A stretch of 64,000 nt of DNA from an uncultured Oscillospiraceae bacterium. GTDB taxonomy: Bacteria; Bacillota; Clostridia; Oscillospirales; Ruminococcaceae. Both the position numbers and the translations under genes were made by a program. Location of the stretch: assembly GCA_900539195.1 (NCBI GenBank), contig UQBC01000008.1:1-64000 (forward strand), read 5' to 3'. Shown in pieces: positions 51,872-60,802 of the stretch (its first letter is position 1; each line of letters starts with the position of its first letter). The notes under the pieces are model-generated. The model saw only the letters and a program-made list of their open reading frames with translations. It was not told the origin of the DNA and searched no databases.

Positions 51872-53614
51872 TTAATCATCGGCAAACTTGCTGTTTATCA
51901 TATCAAAATATTCGTCAAACATTTCGAGCTTGTCGTTAGGTATATCGTACTTCATCTTTATCAGTTTATCGAAGAAACCGTATGAGATTATCTCCGATAT
52001 CGGCTTACCGCCGTTTATAGCGTTCAGCGAGTTGTGATAAAGAAGTAAGATCGCTTTCATCATCAGCTTCTGCTTTTCAAGCGGAACGAATGTATCGTCC
52101 TTATGGAAAGCGTTCTGCTGTAAGAAGCCTACTCTTATAACACGGGCGATTTCTATTATCAGCTTCTGGTCGTCAGGCAGAACATCCGCACCAATCAGCT
52201 TTACAATCTCCATAAGGTTGTTCTCTTCAACCAGCAAGGTCGATATTTCCTGTCTGTAGCGGCAGAATTCTTCGCCGACGTGTTCGTTGTAATACTCGGC
52301 TAAATCGTCGCTGTACTCCGAATAGCTCATATTCCAGTTGATAGCCGGATAGTGTCTTGCGTAGGCAAGATTCTTATCGAGCGCCCAGAAGCAACGGACG
52401 AAACGCTTTGTATTCTGCGTTACAGGCTCAGAGAAGTCCGATCCCTGCGGAGATACGGCGCCGATAATCGTAACACTGCCCTCTCTGCCGTTCATCGTTT
52501 CGACATAGCCTGCACGCTCGTAGAATTCGGAAAGTCTTGACGGAAGATATGCCGGGAAGCCTTCTTCCGCAGGCATTTCTTCAAGTCGTCCGGAAATTTC
52601 ACGCAATGCCTCCGCCCAGCGTGATGTTGAATCCGCCATTATAGCAATATGATAACCCATATCACGATAATACTCGGCAAGCGTGATGCCGGTATAGATA
52701 GACGCTTCACGGGCGGCTACGGGCATATTTGAAGTATTCGCAATAAGCACCGTTCTGTCCGTCAGCGGACGGTTCGACTTCGGGTCGATAAGTTCAGAGA
52801 ATTCCTCAAGTACCTGAGTCATCTCGTTTCCACGCTCACCGCAACCTATATACACGATAATATCCGCATCGCACCACTTTGCGAGCTGATGCTGAGTCAT
52901 CGTCTTACCTGTACCGAAACCGCCGGGTATAGCGGCTGTACCACCCTTTGCAAGCGGTAACACGGTATCTACTATACGCTGTCCGGTAATAAGCGGCTTT
53001 GAGATCGGCAGACGCTTATTTATAGGTCTTGGCGTTCTGATAGGCCACTTCTGTACAAGAGTAAGCTCCTGCACAGTTTCTTCGTCTATCCTGAGTTTTA
53101 CTATCACATCGTTGACCTTATACTTGCCGTCAGGCGCAACATATTCTACTGTACCCTCAGTATAAGGAGGTACCATACATCTGTGTGTAATAAGCGGCGT
53201 TTCGGGACACTGCGCATATATATCTCCGCCGTGCAGTTTATCGCCGACCTTTACAGTCACAGTGACATCAAATTCACGTTCTTCATCGAGTGCGGCTATT
53301 GCACTGCCCTCAGTAACATATACGCCGCTGAGGGCCGTCATAGCTTTAAGCGGACGCTGGATACCGTCATAAATATTGGATATTATACCGGGTCCGAGCG
53401 TTGCGCTCATAGGTGTTCCTGTAGGCTCTACGGGGTCGCCCGGCATAAGTCCTGCCGTACCCTCGTAAACCTGAATCGTTGTCATTTCATCGGTTACGCC
53501 GATTACCTCTCCTATGAGCTTGCTCTTACCGACCATTACCATCTCACGCATTGAGAACGATTTTGTATCCCTGACCTTTACAACGGGTCCGTTAATCGCA
53601 TAAATACAGTTCAT
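51872..53614 (-). CDS. atpA: V-type ATP synthase catalytic subunit A
   Basis: The ATP-hydrolysing or -making subunit. The 580-residue protein has an N-terminal barrel, the V/A-specific insert (about 110-200), Walker A GGFGTGKT at 231-238, CGERGNEMTQVLEEF with catalytic Glu, and the downstream DSTSRWAEALREISGRLEEMPAEEGFPAYL. It is preceded by subunit E and followed by B, as in other bacterial V-type operons. Confidence 0.98.
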   Translation of the reverse strand: MNCIYAINGPVVKVRDTKSFSMREMVMVGKSKLIGEVIGVTDEMTTIQVYEGTAGLMPGDPVEPTGTPMSATLGPGIISNIYDGIQRPLKAMTALSGVYVTEGSAIAALDEEREFDVTVTVKVGDKLHGGDIYAQCPETPLITHRCMVPPYTEGTVEYVAPDGKYKVNDVIVKLRIDEETVQELTLVQKWPIRTPRPINKRLPISKPLITGQRIVDTVLPLAKGGTAAIPGGFGTGKTMTQHQLAKWCDADIIVYIGCGERGNEMTQVLEEFSELIDPKSNRPLTDRTVLIANTSNMPVAAREASIYTGITLAEYYRDMGYHIAIMADSTSRWAEALREISGRLEEMPAEEGFPAYLPSRLSEFYERAGYVETMNGREGSVTIIGAVSPQGSDFSEPVTQNTKRFVRCFWALDKNLAYARHYPAINWNMSYSEYSDDLAEYYNEHVGEEFCRYRQEISTLLVEENNLMEIVKLIGADVLPDDQKLIIEIARVIRVGFLQQNAFHKDDTFVPLEKQKLMMKAILLLYHNSLNAINGGKPISEIISYGFFDKLIKMKYDIPNDKLEMFDEYFDMINSKFADD

Positions 53615-53628
53615 TGCAACTCCTCCCG

Positions 53629-54222
53629 TTATAGTGACAGTTCGCCGTGACCTGCCACAAAAGCCTTTCGCTCCTGTTCTAAAGCAAGGTCAAGCGTATA
53701 GTCGATATATATATTTTCCGACGGATAGTAAACAGACAATCCGCCAAGCTCAATATTACGGTCAACAGCAACACCGATGCCGTATTTTTGCGCTATATCA
53801 TCGGCAAGCCGTTTATCGTTTCTGCCGACATTTATCACGCAGTCTTTGCTGAAAGCCTGCTCTTTGTCTGCTTTTTCGGCAAGAGCGGTCATAAATCCGC
53901 TATATTTATCGCTCTTTGCAAATTCTTCAAGTTTATTCTTAATATCTTCAAACAAGCTGTCTACAAGCTCACATCTGTGCGCAAGCACCGACTTATGTGC
54001 GGCAAAGTCGCTCTTTGATAATTCCTTTGCGTAAAGAGTATGGGTCTTCTGCCTGTCGAGTGCAACCTCGTTTTCTTCACTGCGTCTGTACTGCTCTCTC
54101 GCCTGCTCTGTCAGCTCGTCAGCCTGCTGCTGTGCCTTGCTGATTATTTCTTCCGCTTTTTTCTGAGCGTCGGAAAGAATTGAATTGCCCAGCTTTTCTA
54201 TTCTGTCCTGAACTTCCGGCAT
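53629..54222 (-). CDS. atpE: V-type ATP synthase subunit E
   Basis: A peripheral stalk subunit. The 197-residue protein begins with a long charged helix (RIEKLGNSILSDAQKKAEEIISKAQQQADELTEQAREQYRRSEE), typical of E, and ends in a globular part with VAVDRNIELGGLSVYYPSENIYIDYTLDLALEQER, including the conserved IDYTLD. It lies 14 bases before atpA. Confidence 0.9.
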   Translation of the reverse strand: MPEVQDRIEKLGNSILSDAQKKAEEIISKAQQQADELTEQAREQYRRSEENEVALDRQKTHTLYAKELSKSDFAAHKSVLAHRCELVDSLFEDIKNKLEEFAKSDKYSGFMTALAEKADKEQAFSKDCVINVGRNDKRLADDIAQKYGIGVAVDRNIELGGLSVYYPSENIYIDYTLDLALEQERKAFVAGHGELSL

Positions 54223-54244
54223 ACAGCTGCTCCCTTCTGATTAA

Positions 54245-54553
54245 TTATAGTTTCAGTCCTATTGCATCACGCACATAGCCGTCAATGGATTTGCTTATAT
54301 CCGATGTTCCGTGTCGGTCGGGTATCTCCACTATCAGCGGCTTTGTGCTGTTCAGTTTCATATCATACACTGTCTGTTTGCACATATTGATGAGCTTTTC
54401 CGTCATAAGTACAACGCCGATGTCTTTATCGGCCTTTGCTTTTTCCAGTGCATCCGTGACTTCTTCGGGTCGGCTTACTACTATGCCTTCGATCCCTGCA
54501 AGACGCATACCCATCTGTGTATCTGTGTTATCACTGATAAGAAAAAATTTCAT
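54245..54553 (-). CDS. V-type ATP synthase subunit F
   Basis: A 102-residue Rossmann-like protein that binds the rotor shaft. The pattern FFLISDNTDTQMGMRLAGIEGIVV, then DIGVVLMTEKLI and PLIVEIPDRHGT fits subunit F (V-type NtpG/AtpF naming differs among species). Sits between K and E. Confidence 0.9.
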   Translation of the reverse strand: MKFFLISDNTDTQMGMRLAGIEGIVVSRPEEVTDALEKAKADKDIGVVLMTEKLINMCKQTVYDMKLNSTKPLIVEIPDRHGTSDISKSIDGYVRDAIGLKL

Positions 54554-54573
54554 TTTTCTGTACCTTTCGGCTA

Positions 54574-55011
54574 TTATGAATAAAGGATAAGTATCGAAAT
54601 CAGAAGTCCGTAGATAGCGACACCTTCGCCGAGTGCAACGAAGATAAGAGCCTTCGTGAAGTTCTTGTCGTTTTCTGCGGTAGCTCCGATAGCTGCGGGA
54701 GCGGCACCGCCTACGGCAATACCTGTACCGATTGTTGCAAGACCTGTTGCAAGCGCCGCACCGAGATACTTAAGACCGTCGCCTACGCTGAGCGCTGTCT
54801 GTGCGGCTTCTGCGGCACCTTCAGCCGAAGCAAATGCGAAAAGCGGTACGAATACGCTCATCATGACCATAACGCCGATAAACGAGCCTGCATTTATAAG
54901 TATAGCTTTTCTTGTCTTTAAGGGCTTACCCTCTTTTCTTCTCTTAAGCATAACAAAGAACGGCAGCATAATCAGCGCCAGTGCAAATAAAGGCAGTAAA
55001 AACAGTAACAT
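54574..55011 (-). CDS. V-type ATP synthase subunit K (rotor ring)
   Basis: The ion-translocating ring subunit. The 145-residue protein has an N-terminal hydrophobic helix and basic loop (residues 1-35), a second hydrophobic helix (40-62), and then the canonical c-type hairpin: GLKYLGAALATGLATIGTGIAVGG and ALIFVALGEGVAIYGLLISILIL with the ion-binding Glu129. The length is intermediate between single-hairpin c (~80) and duplicated K (~156), because only one hairpin carries the Glu. No Gln is seen beside the site in the first helix of the hairpin, which argues mildly for H+ rather than Na+; uncertain. Confidence 0.93.
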   Translation of the reverse strand: MLLFLLPLFALALIMLPFFVMLKRRKEGKPLKTRKAILINAGSFIGVMVMMSVFVPLFAFASAEGAAEAAQTALSVGDGLKYLGAALATGLATIGTGIAVGGAAPAAIGATAENDKNFTKALIFVALGEGVAIYGLLISILILYS

Positions 55012-55030
55012 TTTTCAGTTCCTCCCGAAA

Positions 55031-57340
55031 TTAATTCAAATTAGCCTTAAGCGGCTCAAAGCTCTTTCCGTCGCTTACATAGAAGCGACCGAATATCTCA
55101 TAAAATTCAAGTCTTAATACCTGAATGCCTACAAGGAATCCCTCCATACCGATTACGAAAGCGTTTCCGAGTATCTGTACAATCACGGTACCGACACCGC
55201 CGTCACCGGCTAAAACGCCGACAACAAGCATCATACCTGCGTGGCTTAATATAAATCCGCCGACACGAAGAAATGACATCGTGTTCGTAAGATAGGAAAG
55301 ACAGGTTTCAAATAATTCGATGATGCCCTCGATGATGAAGTTACCCACTGATTTCTTTTCCTTGGGCTTATCGGGGCTTTCCTGCGCCGGTTTTCCGGGC
55401 GAGGTAAGCTCTGCAGGCATCTTCATACGTTCAAAATACAATCCTGCGAATATATCATCTACCATTGTTCTGTGCTGTTTTGATACGAAATAAACGCCGT
55501 AGACGTTATCGTCGTTTTCGGTGATAGGAATGAACACAAATTCCTTGTCGGTAAAGTATCCGAGCTTGTCATAGCTTTCACGGGGCATCTTTCCGTAAAC
55601 CGCACGGACAAATTTCAGATCGTTCAGCTTTTCAAGGTCTTCTCTTGTTTTTCTGAGCATTTCTTCACTGAGCGTATCTGAAGCCATTATTGCTGCGTCT
55701 GCAACTGTCTTGTGCTTGAGGTTGACTACATTATGCTTTATAGAATTTGCGACAAGATTTGCAAGAGGTTCCTTGAACATCATTATGACAAGCGGAAGAA
55801 CAATCAGTAACAGTATATACGGCATCGTGAACATCTCAATGCCGAATCCGAGCTGAAGCCCTGCCGCCGCTACGACTGCGATATAGAATATCATACCGGT
55901 TATGCCGTTTGCTCCGAACAGTGCGGATGAATAATCCTTGCGCCTGAATGACAGCACGATATTCATCGTCATTGAAACCACTATCAATATGACACCTATC
56001 GCAAGTGCCGCTATAAGCAGATAGGTTGATATCTGGAATATGCTGTTCGGCTTTCCGAGTACAGAGTAAAGCGGTTCGATATGGAAGAAAGGTTTTATTA
56101 TATCTTCATTTCCGAACACCGATCCGTAAAGACAGCCGAATATCGCCGAGCTTATGCCGATACGCTCCATTATAGGACCGAGCTTTACATTTTTCCACTT
56201 TGTAAGGATAAATCCGAAAAGCGAGATTACAAGCCCTTGTCCTAGATCGCCGAACATTATTCCGAATATCAGCATATATGTGATTGCTACATACGGCGTG
56301 GGGTCGATGCCCGTGTATGACGGTAAGCCGTACATATTGACGAACATCTCAAACGGTCTGAACAGCCAGTTGTTTCTGAGTTTTGTCGGAGGTTTCATCC
56401 TGTCATCGACGAAATATTTCTTTTCCTCGATAACAATATCTGATACGGTCGACATATGCTCCCTGAATTTTTCGACTTCTCTTGTCGGAACAAAACCAGC
56501 CATATAGAATTTATTGTTGATTACCGAAACCTGACTTCTCAGCTCATAGCTGTTGTTGAGGAACGTAAGCTTACTGCGGACTTTATCAAACTGCTTTTCT
56601 TCCGACTGTTTTACTTCGGTAAGTTTAGCTTCAACATCTTTCAGCTTTACATCAAACTCTTTTATCTGTCTGTTAAGCTCTGCCGTTGCAGTTTCACCAT
56701 CGCCGTGAAGAAAATCAGGAAGACGTATACGTTCAAAATAAAGGCTTCTGAAGATATCGTCTATCTGCACGCTTTCTTCCACAGGGGCGAAATACAATCC
56801 CCAGACATAGCCGTCCTTTTCTTCAAGAGGCTCGAAAACGAAACCTTTTTCACTGTAGAACTCAAGCTTTGTATAGCTTTCGGACGGCAATTTACCGAAA
56901 CGTATCTTGACGTGCTTACAATTGAACAAATCCTTGAAATCAACATTTATGTTTGACAGATTTCCTACCTGTCTTGATACCTGCCGGTATTCGTCTATAG
57001 ATTTCTCAAGCTCGTTCTTCTGTTCAATGAGAGGCATCACACGTTGTTCAAGCTCTGTGAAGTACATATCAAAGTCGTGGATCGCTTCCATCTGTATATC
57101 ATCATAAGGAACTGATTTTTCCTTGACGCCCAGTCCCGATGACAGTATATCCGCTCGTTTCATAAGACCGCCGTAGATATCCTTATCCTTGAGCGTCTTG
57201 AAGTGGGCGGAACCGTAAGTCATAGTGTAAAATGACGGCTCAATGTGAAAGCATTTTGTTTCACAACATCGCACAAGAGTTTTATTGACTTTTTTGAGAG
57301 GTCCGCTGACCGATATAAGTGACATCTTCTCAACTGCCAT
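55031..57340 (-). CDS. V-type ATP synthase subunit I
   Basis: The stator subunit that holds the ion half-channels (a-type). The 769-residue protein has a long cytoplasmic N-terminal half with coiled coil (about 1-330) and a membrane half with about seven to eight helices (YVAITYMLIFGIMFGDLGQGLVISLFG, FGCLYGSVFG, and others to the C-terminus). A cytoplasmic-looking insert with a GKMPRESYDKLGYFTDKEFVF-type segment repeats part of the N-terminal half. The functional Arg is not pinpointed. Follows subunit C by 29 bases. Confidence 0.94.
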   Translation of the reverse strand: MAVEKMSLISVSGPLKKVNKTLVRCCETKCFHIEPSFYTMTYGSAHFKTLKDKDIYGGLMKRADILSSGLGVKEKSVPYDDIQMEAIHDFDMYFTELEQRVMPLIEQKNELEKSIDEYRQVSRQVGNLSNINVDFKDLFNCKHVKIRFGKLPSESYTKLEFYSEKGFVFEPLEEKDGYVWGLYFAPVEESVQIDDIFRSLYFERIRLPDFLHGDGETATAELNRQIKEFDVKLKDVEAKLTEVKQSEEKQFDKVRSKLTFLNNSYELRSQVSVINNKFYMAGFVPTREVEKFREHMSTVSDIVIEEKKYFVDDRMKPPTKLRNNWLFRPFEMFVNMYGLPSYTGIDPTPYVAITYMLIFGIMFGDLGQGLVISLFGFILTKWKNVKLGPIMERIGISSAIFGCLYGSVFGNEDIIKPFFHIEPLYSVLGKPNSIFQISTYLLIAALAIGVILIVVSMTMNIVLSFRRKDYSSALFGANGITGMIFYIAVVAAAGLQLGFGIEMFTMPYILLLIVLPLVIMMFKEPLANLVANSIKHNVVNLKHKTVADAAIMASDTLSEEMLRKTREDLEKLNDLKFVRAVYGKMPRESYDKLGYFTDKEFVFIPITENDDNVYGVYFVSKQHRTMVDDIFAGLYFERMKMPAELTSPGKPAQESPDKPKEKKSVGNFIIEGIIELFETCLSYLTNTMSFLRVGGFILSHAGMMLVVGVLAGDGGVGTVIVQILGNAFVIGMEGFLVGIQVLRLEFYEIFGRFYVSDGKSFEPLKANLN

Positions 57341-57369
57341 TATATCATTCCTTTCGCTGTATATTTGCT

Positions 57370-58401
57370 CTATAATATCAGCATTTTTTCTATCTGTGAC
57401 GGCTCGAGCGAATATCTTACGCCCTCTATCACAGTTGTTAAATTTCTGTTTTCAATCTGCAAAAGCTCAGTCAGTGAATATATAACCGTGCTGTCGCACT
57501 GTGACAATGCGAGCTTTGCGTCATAATAACGTTTGTTAGACGTATATACTGCCGTTTCGATGTCCGTTGCCTGCTCCTCGTTAATATCCTTGAAATAAGG
57601 GAGCTTCAGCAGAAGCGGCAGTATCGGCTCGTTATCGGCTTTCGTCAGTATCTGTTCCATTGTCTTTTTGTCGAATCTGTCGCAAAAAGGCAGAGTATGC
57701 GCAACCACATCTTCGGTTGACATTTTGAAAAGTCCTTTCAGCCGATAGCATATCTTGATATTGTACATATCGCAACGTCTGCGCATACACTTTTCAACTT
57801 CCGAGCGTTCGCCGCCGGACATACCCTTTTTTATATATGCAAAAAGCGTTGCGTAAAGATATTTTGTAAGCTCATAATCAACAGAAACGATGGAAGGAAA
57901 AGTCTTAGTTCCGTCAGAAAGAGGAGCAAGAACATCATAATACGGCGTACCCTTCAGAACATCCAGTATTTCGTCATATGTTCTCGCATTTGAAAGTCCC
58001 TGAATATCGAACGAACAGATACCCGTCAGATATCCGGGAAAGCCGGGGATGAACAGATCATAAACGCCTGCGCCGATATACATTGCCGCATTTATTATCT
58101 GTTTTACCTCTTCCTGTATAAGCAGAAAATCATAGAACTTGTTTTTACTGCCCGGGCAGAATTTTCTCAGCTCGTCATATACTCTGAAAAGCCGTTTTTC
58201 CATAAGTCTTTCTGCCTGACTGCGCCTTACGGTATTGTCAACGCCCCAAAAATCCTTATCGAAATCATCGTATGTTTTCAGCTGTGTTACAATCTCGCCG
58301 ACATTTGCCTTTGAGATTAAAGTCTTATATTCATCAAGACTCAGAAGTTTGCCGTACTTAGCTCTCGCTTTGGCTATGACCGCCGCTGAACCTGCCGACA
58401 T
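57370..58401 (-). CDS. V-type ATP synthase subunit C
   Basis: The funnel-shaped subunit that links rotor shaft and membrane ring. The 343-residue helical protein begins AGSAAVIAKARAKYGKLLSLDEYKTL, close to the family's Y-A-N-AxVRA-x-x-xxLL start, and has YIGAGVYDLFIPGFPGYLTG and repeated short helices with conserved acidic and aromatic residues. Function assignment rests on family resemblance plus operon position. Confidence 0.88.
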   Translation of the reverse strand: MSAGSAAVIAKARAKYGKLLSLDEYKTLISKANVGEIVTQLKTYDDFDKDFWGVDNTVRRSQAERLMEKRLFRVYDELRKFCPGSKNKFYDFLLIQEEVKQIINAAMYIGAGVYDLFIPGFPGYLTGICSFDIQGLSNARTYDEILDVLKGTPYYDVLAPLSDGTKTFPSIVSVDYELTKYLYATLFAYIKKGMSGGERSEVEKCMRRRCDMYNIKICYRLKGLFKMSTEDVVAHTLPFCDRFDKKTMEQILTKADNEPILPLLLKLPYFKDINEEQATDIETAVYTSNKRYYDAKLALSQCDSTVIYSLTELLQIENRNLTTVIEGVRYSLEPSQIEKMLIL

Positions 58402-58432
58402 GAAATCACCTCCGAATGCTTATTGTGTGCTG

Positions 58433-58744
58433 TCAGTTGACAGAAACAATACTTTTGTATATCTCGTCAGTCCATCTTTCCTTATTCTTTGAAAATTCAT
58501 CGTCAAGACGGGTTATGACAGCATTACACTCGGCTGTTGTTGCCGAGTAATGCTCTTCTCCGCTCTTTTTAAGCTCATCGTGATAACTGTTTATCTTATC
58601 GCTGCGTTCTTCTTCGTAGCTGATACGTTCTTTTTCACGGAGAATCGCCGCATCCGAAAGAATAGCTTTAGCTTTTTTATCAGCATCTGCCACAATTTCT
58701 TCAGCGTGCTTTTCATAAGCGATAATCTCGCTGATTACATCCAT
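58433..58744 (-). CDS. V-type ATP synthase subunit G/H-like stalk protein
   Basis: A 103-residue charged helix (EIIAYEKHAEEIVADADKKAKAILSDAAILREKERISYEEERSDKI), the peripheral-stalk partner of subunit E. First gene of the operon, starting at ATG 58744 behind AAAGGTGG. The name differs between systems (G, H or atpH). Sequence alone would not settle it, but the position does. Confidence 0.83.
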   Translation of the reverse strand: MDVISEIIAYEKHAEEIVADADKKAKAILSDAAILREKERISYEEERSDKINSYHDELKKSGEEHYSATTAECNAVITRLDDEFSKNKERWTDEIYKSIVSVN

Positions 58745-58793
58745 CGGAACACCACCTTTCTGAAAGCTACATATAAATCTAAAATCATAATTA

Positions 58794-58822
58794 AGTTTAC
58801 TACAAATATCCACAAAAAACAA
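58794..58822 (-). promoter_or_regulatory. Possible V-ATPase operon promoter
   Basis: On the minus strand TTGTTT (58817-58822) and TAAACT (58794-58799) are 17 bases apart; four of six bases match in each box. The leader is about 50 bases. Weak but the best fit in the 199-base gap. Confidence 0.5.
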
Positions 58823-58911
58823 GCCTAATTATTACCAAAAAGACTTAGAAAAATTTGTATGATAATATCATTGACAACACTTTTTCCTGTCGAACGCAAA
58901 TACTGACATAT

Positions 58912-58938
58912 TGAAAAACCGCAGGATGTCCTGCGGTT
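58912..58938 (-). terminator. Terminator after UPF0210
   Basis: A 9-10-bp perfect stem (AACCGCAGGA and TCCTGCGGTT, 58917-58938) is followed on the minus strand by TTTTTCAATATG. It separates the UPF0237/0210 pair from the V-ATPase operon. Confidence 0.92.
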
Positions 58939-58943
58939 CAATG

Positions 58944-60299
58944 TTAGTTTTTAAGGCTCTGTAATGGTGCGGGAATACGTCCGCCTCTTGAAATGAATTT
59001 TGACGAGGAGAACTTGCTGAGCTTCATTACCGGACCGCTTCCGAACAGACCGCCGAACTCAAGCGTATCGCCCTCCTTCATTCCTATTGCGGGAATTACA
59101 CGGACTGCCGTTGTCTTTGAGTTTACCATACCTATAGCGGCTTCGTCTGCGATGATTGCCGAGATCGTATCGGCTGATGTATCGCCGGGAACAGCTATCA
59201 TATCAAGACCGACAGAGCAAACGGCTGTCATGGCTTCAAGCTTTTCTATTGATAATGCGCCACGGTTTACAGCGTCTATCATACCTGCGTCCTCTGATAC
59301 GGGGATAAATGCGCCCGAAAGACCGCCTACGCTTGAGGATGCCATTACGCCGCCCTTCTTTACTGCGTCGTTCAGCATTGCAAGTGCGGCTGTCGTACCG
59401 TGTGCGCCGCAGCTCTCAAGACCGATCTCTTCAAGGATATGCGCAACACTGTCGCCTACTGCGGGAGTAGGAGCAAGTGAAAGGTCAACGATACCGAAGG
59501 GTACACCGAGCATCTTGCTTGCCTCAGCGCCTACAAGCTGACCCATACGGGTGATCTTGAATGCGGTTTTCTTTATCTGCTCTGCGACCTCGCTTATGCT
59601 TGCGTCGGGCATCTTGGAAAGTGCGGAACGAACAACGCCCGGTCCGCTTACGCCGACATTAAGAACGCAATCCGCCTCGCCGACACCGTGGAACGCACCT
59701 GCCATAAAAGGATTATCCTCAACGGCATTGCAGAAAACCACTATCTTTGCGGCACCGAAACAATGGTTATCCTTAGTTGCTTCAGAAGCTTGCTTTATGA
59801 TTTTACCCATAAGAGCAACGGCATCCATATTGATACCCGCTCTTGTAGAGCCGACATTGACTGAAGAACATACGTTTGATGTTTCGGCAAGCGCTTCGGG
59901 TATAGAGTTTATAAGCTCAAGGTCACCTGCCGCAAAACCTTTCTGTACAAGTGCGGAATAACCGCCGATGTAGTTTACACCCGTACCCTCTGCTACTCTC
60001 TGGAGAGTTTTTGCGAACTTTACGGGGCTTCCCTTTGCGGCTGCCGCAAGCATCGAGATAGGTGTTACGGAAAGACGCTTGTTGATAATCGGAATACCGT
60101 AGCGCTTCTCTATTATCTCACCTGTTTCAACGTGATGCTCAGCAACACGCATCATCTTCTCGTATACCTTTTCGCAGGATTTGTCTATATCACTGTCGAT
60201 ACAGTCAAGAAGCGAGATACCCATTGTTATTGTACGGATATCAAGATTTTCTTCCTGTATCATCTTGATGGTTTCAAGAATATCTTTTGAATTGAACAT
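58944..60299 (-). CDS. UPF0210 (PFL) family protein
   Basis: A 451-residue protein of the UPF0210/DUF711 family, without proven function. Family marks: ITMGISLLDCIDSD, RYGIPIINKRLSVTPIS, ETSNVCSSVNVGSTRAGINMDAV, FHGVGEADCVLNVGVSGPGVV and MIAVPGDTSADTISAIIADE. Structure of relatives is described as a glycyl radical enzyme-like barrel, but no Gly-radical motif is evident. It is always found next to an ACT-domain protein like the one 20 bases upstream. Confidence 0.93.
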   Translation of the reverse strand: MFNSKDILETIKMIQEENLDIRTITMGISLLDCIDSDIDKSCEKVYEKMMRVAEHHVETGEIIEKRYGIPIINKRLSVTPISMLAAAAKGSPVKFAKTLQRVAEGTGVNYIGGYSALVQKGFAAGDLELINSIPEALAETSNVCSSVNVGSTRAGINMDAVALMGKIIKQASEATKDNHCFGAAKIVVFCNAVEDNPFMAGAFHGVGEADCVLNVGVSGPGVVRSALSKMPDASISEVAEQIKKTAFKITRMGQLVGAEASKMLGVPFGIVDLSLAPTPAVGDSVAHILEEIGLESCGAHGTTAALAMLNDAVKKGGVMASSSVGGLSGAFIPVSEDAGMIDAVNRGALSIEKLEAMTAVCSVGLDMIAVPGDTSADTISAIIADEAAIGMVNSKTTAVRVIPAIGMKEGDTLEFGGLFGSGPVMKLSKFSSSKFISRGGRIPAPLQSLKN

Positions 60300-60319
60300 T
60301 TAGTTTCTCCCGTTTGTAA

Positions 60320-60589
60320 TTATATATTGTGCATCGAATTGAAGATATCTTCATGCATAACGTGTATCTGAAGACCCATATCGTTTCCGGCTTCTTTCAG
60401 CTTGTCCGCAAGTACGTTGTAATCAACGGAACACTTTGTAATGTCAATAAGCATTGTCATAGCAAAAAGATCCTGCATTATCGTCTGTGTAACGTCCATA
60501 ACGTTTGCATTGCACTCTGCACAGATATTACTAACCTTTGCAAGAATACCGACTGTATCTTTACCAATAACCGCAACTACTGCTCTCAT
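60320..60589 (-). CDS. UPF0237 ACT-domain protein
   Basis: An 89-residue single ACT domain: MRAVVAVIGKDTVGILAKVSNICAECNANVMDVTQTIM with the ligand-binding turn GKDTVGI, then FAMTMLIDITKC and QIHVMHEDIFNSMH. Probably binds an amino acid or other small ligand and works with the UPF0210 partner. Start at ATG 60589 behind AGAGG; the upstream open frame is leader. Confidence 0.93.
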   Translation of the reverse strand: MRAVVAVIGKDTVGILAKVSNICAECNANVMDVTQTIMQDLFAMTMLIDITKCSVDYNVLADKLKEAGNDMGLQIHVMHEDIFNSMHNI

Positions 60590-60631
60590 AAAATAAACCT
60601 CTCTTTTCAGGATAAAAATATATCTCTTGCT

Positions 60632-60660
60632 ATTATACACCACTCAGCTCTAAAAGTCAA
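60632..60660 (-). promoter_or_regulatory. Promoter of the UPF0237-UPF0210 unit
   Basis: On the minus strand TTGACT (60655-60660) and TATAAT (60632-60637) are 17 bases apart, with TG two bases before the -10 box. Confidence 0.88.
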
Positions 60661-60724
60661 AGCATTTTTTAAACAGGCAGAAAAACACATTGCGCCGTTA
60701 TTCGTCATTATTTTTAAAAAGTAC

Positions 60725-60753
60725 TTGTAATCATACCTGAAAAATGATAAAAT
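60725..60753 (+). promoter_or_regulatory. uvrC promoter
   Basis: TTGTAA (60725-60730) and TAAAAT (60748-60753) are 17 bases apart, divergent from the UPF0237 promoter. No LexA-like site (inverted GAAC...GTTC) is seen in the 213-base gap. Confidence 0.7.
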
Positions 60754-60802
60754 ATAAATATCTATACGGATAATTTAATGTTTTTTTCGGAGTGTGATAC
60801 CG

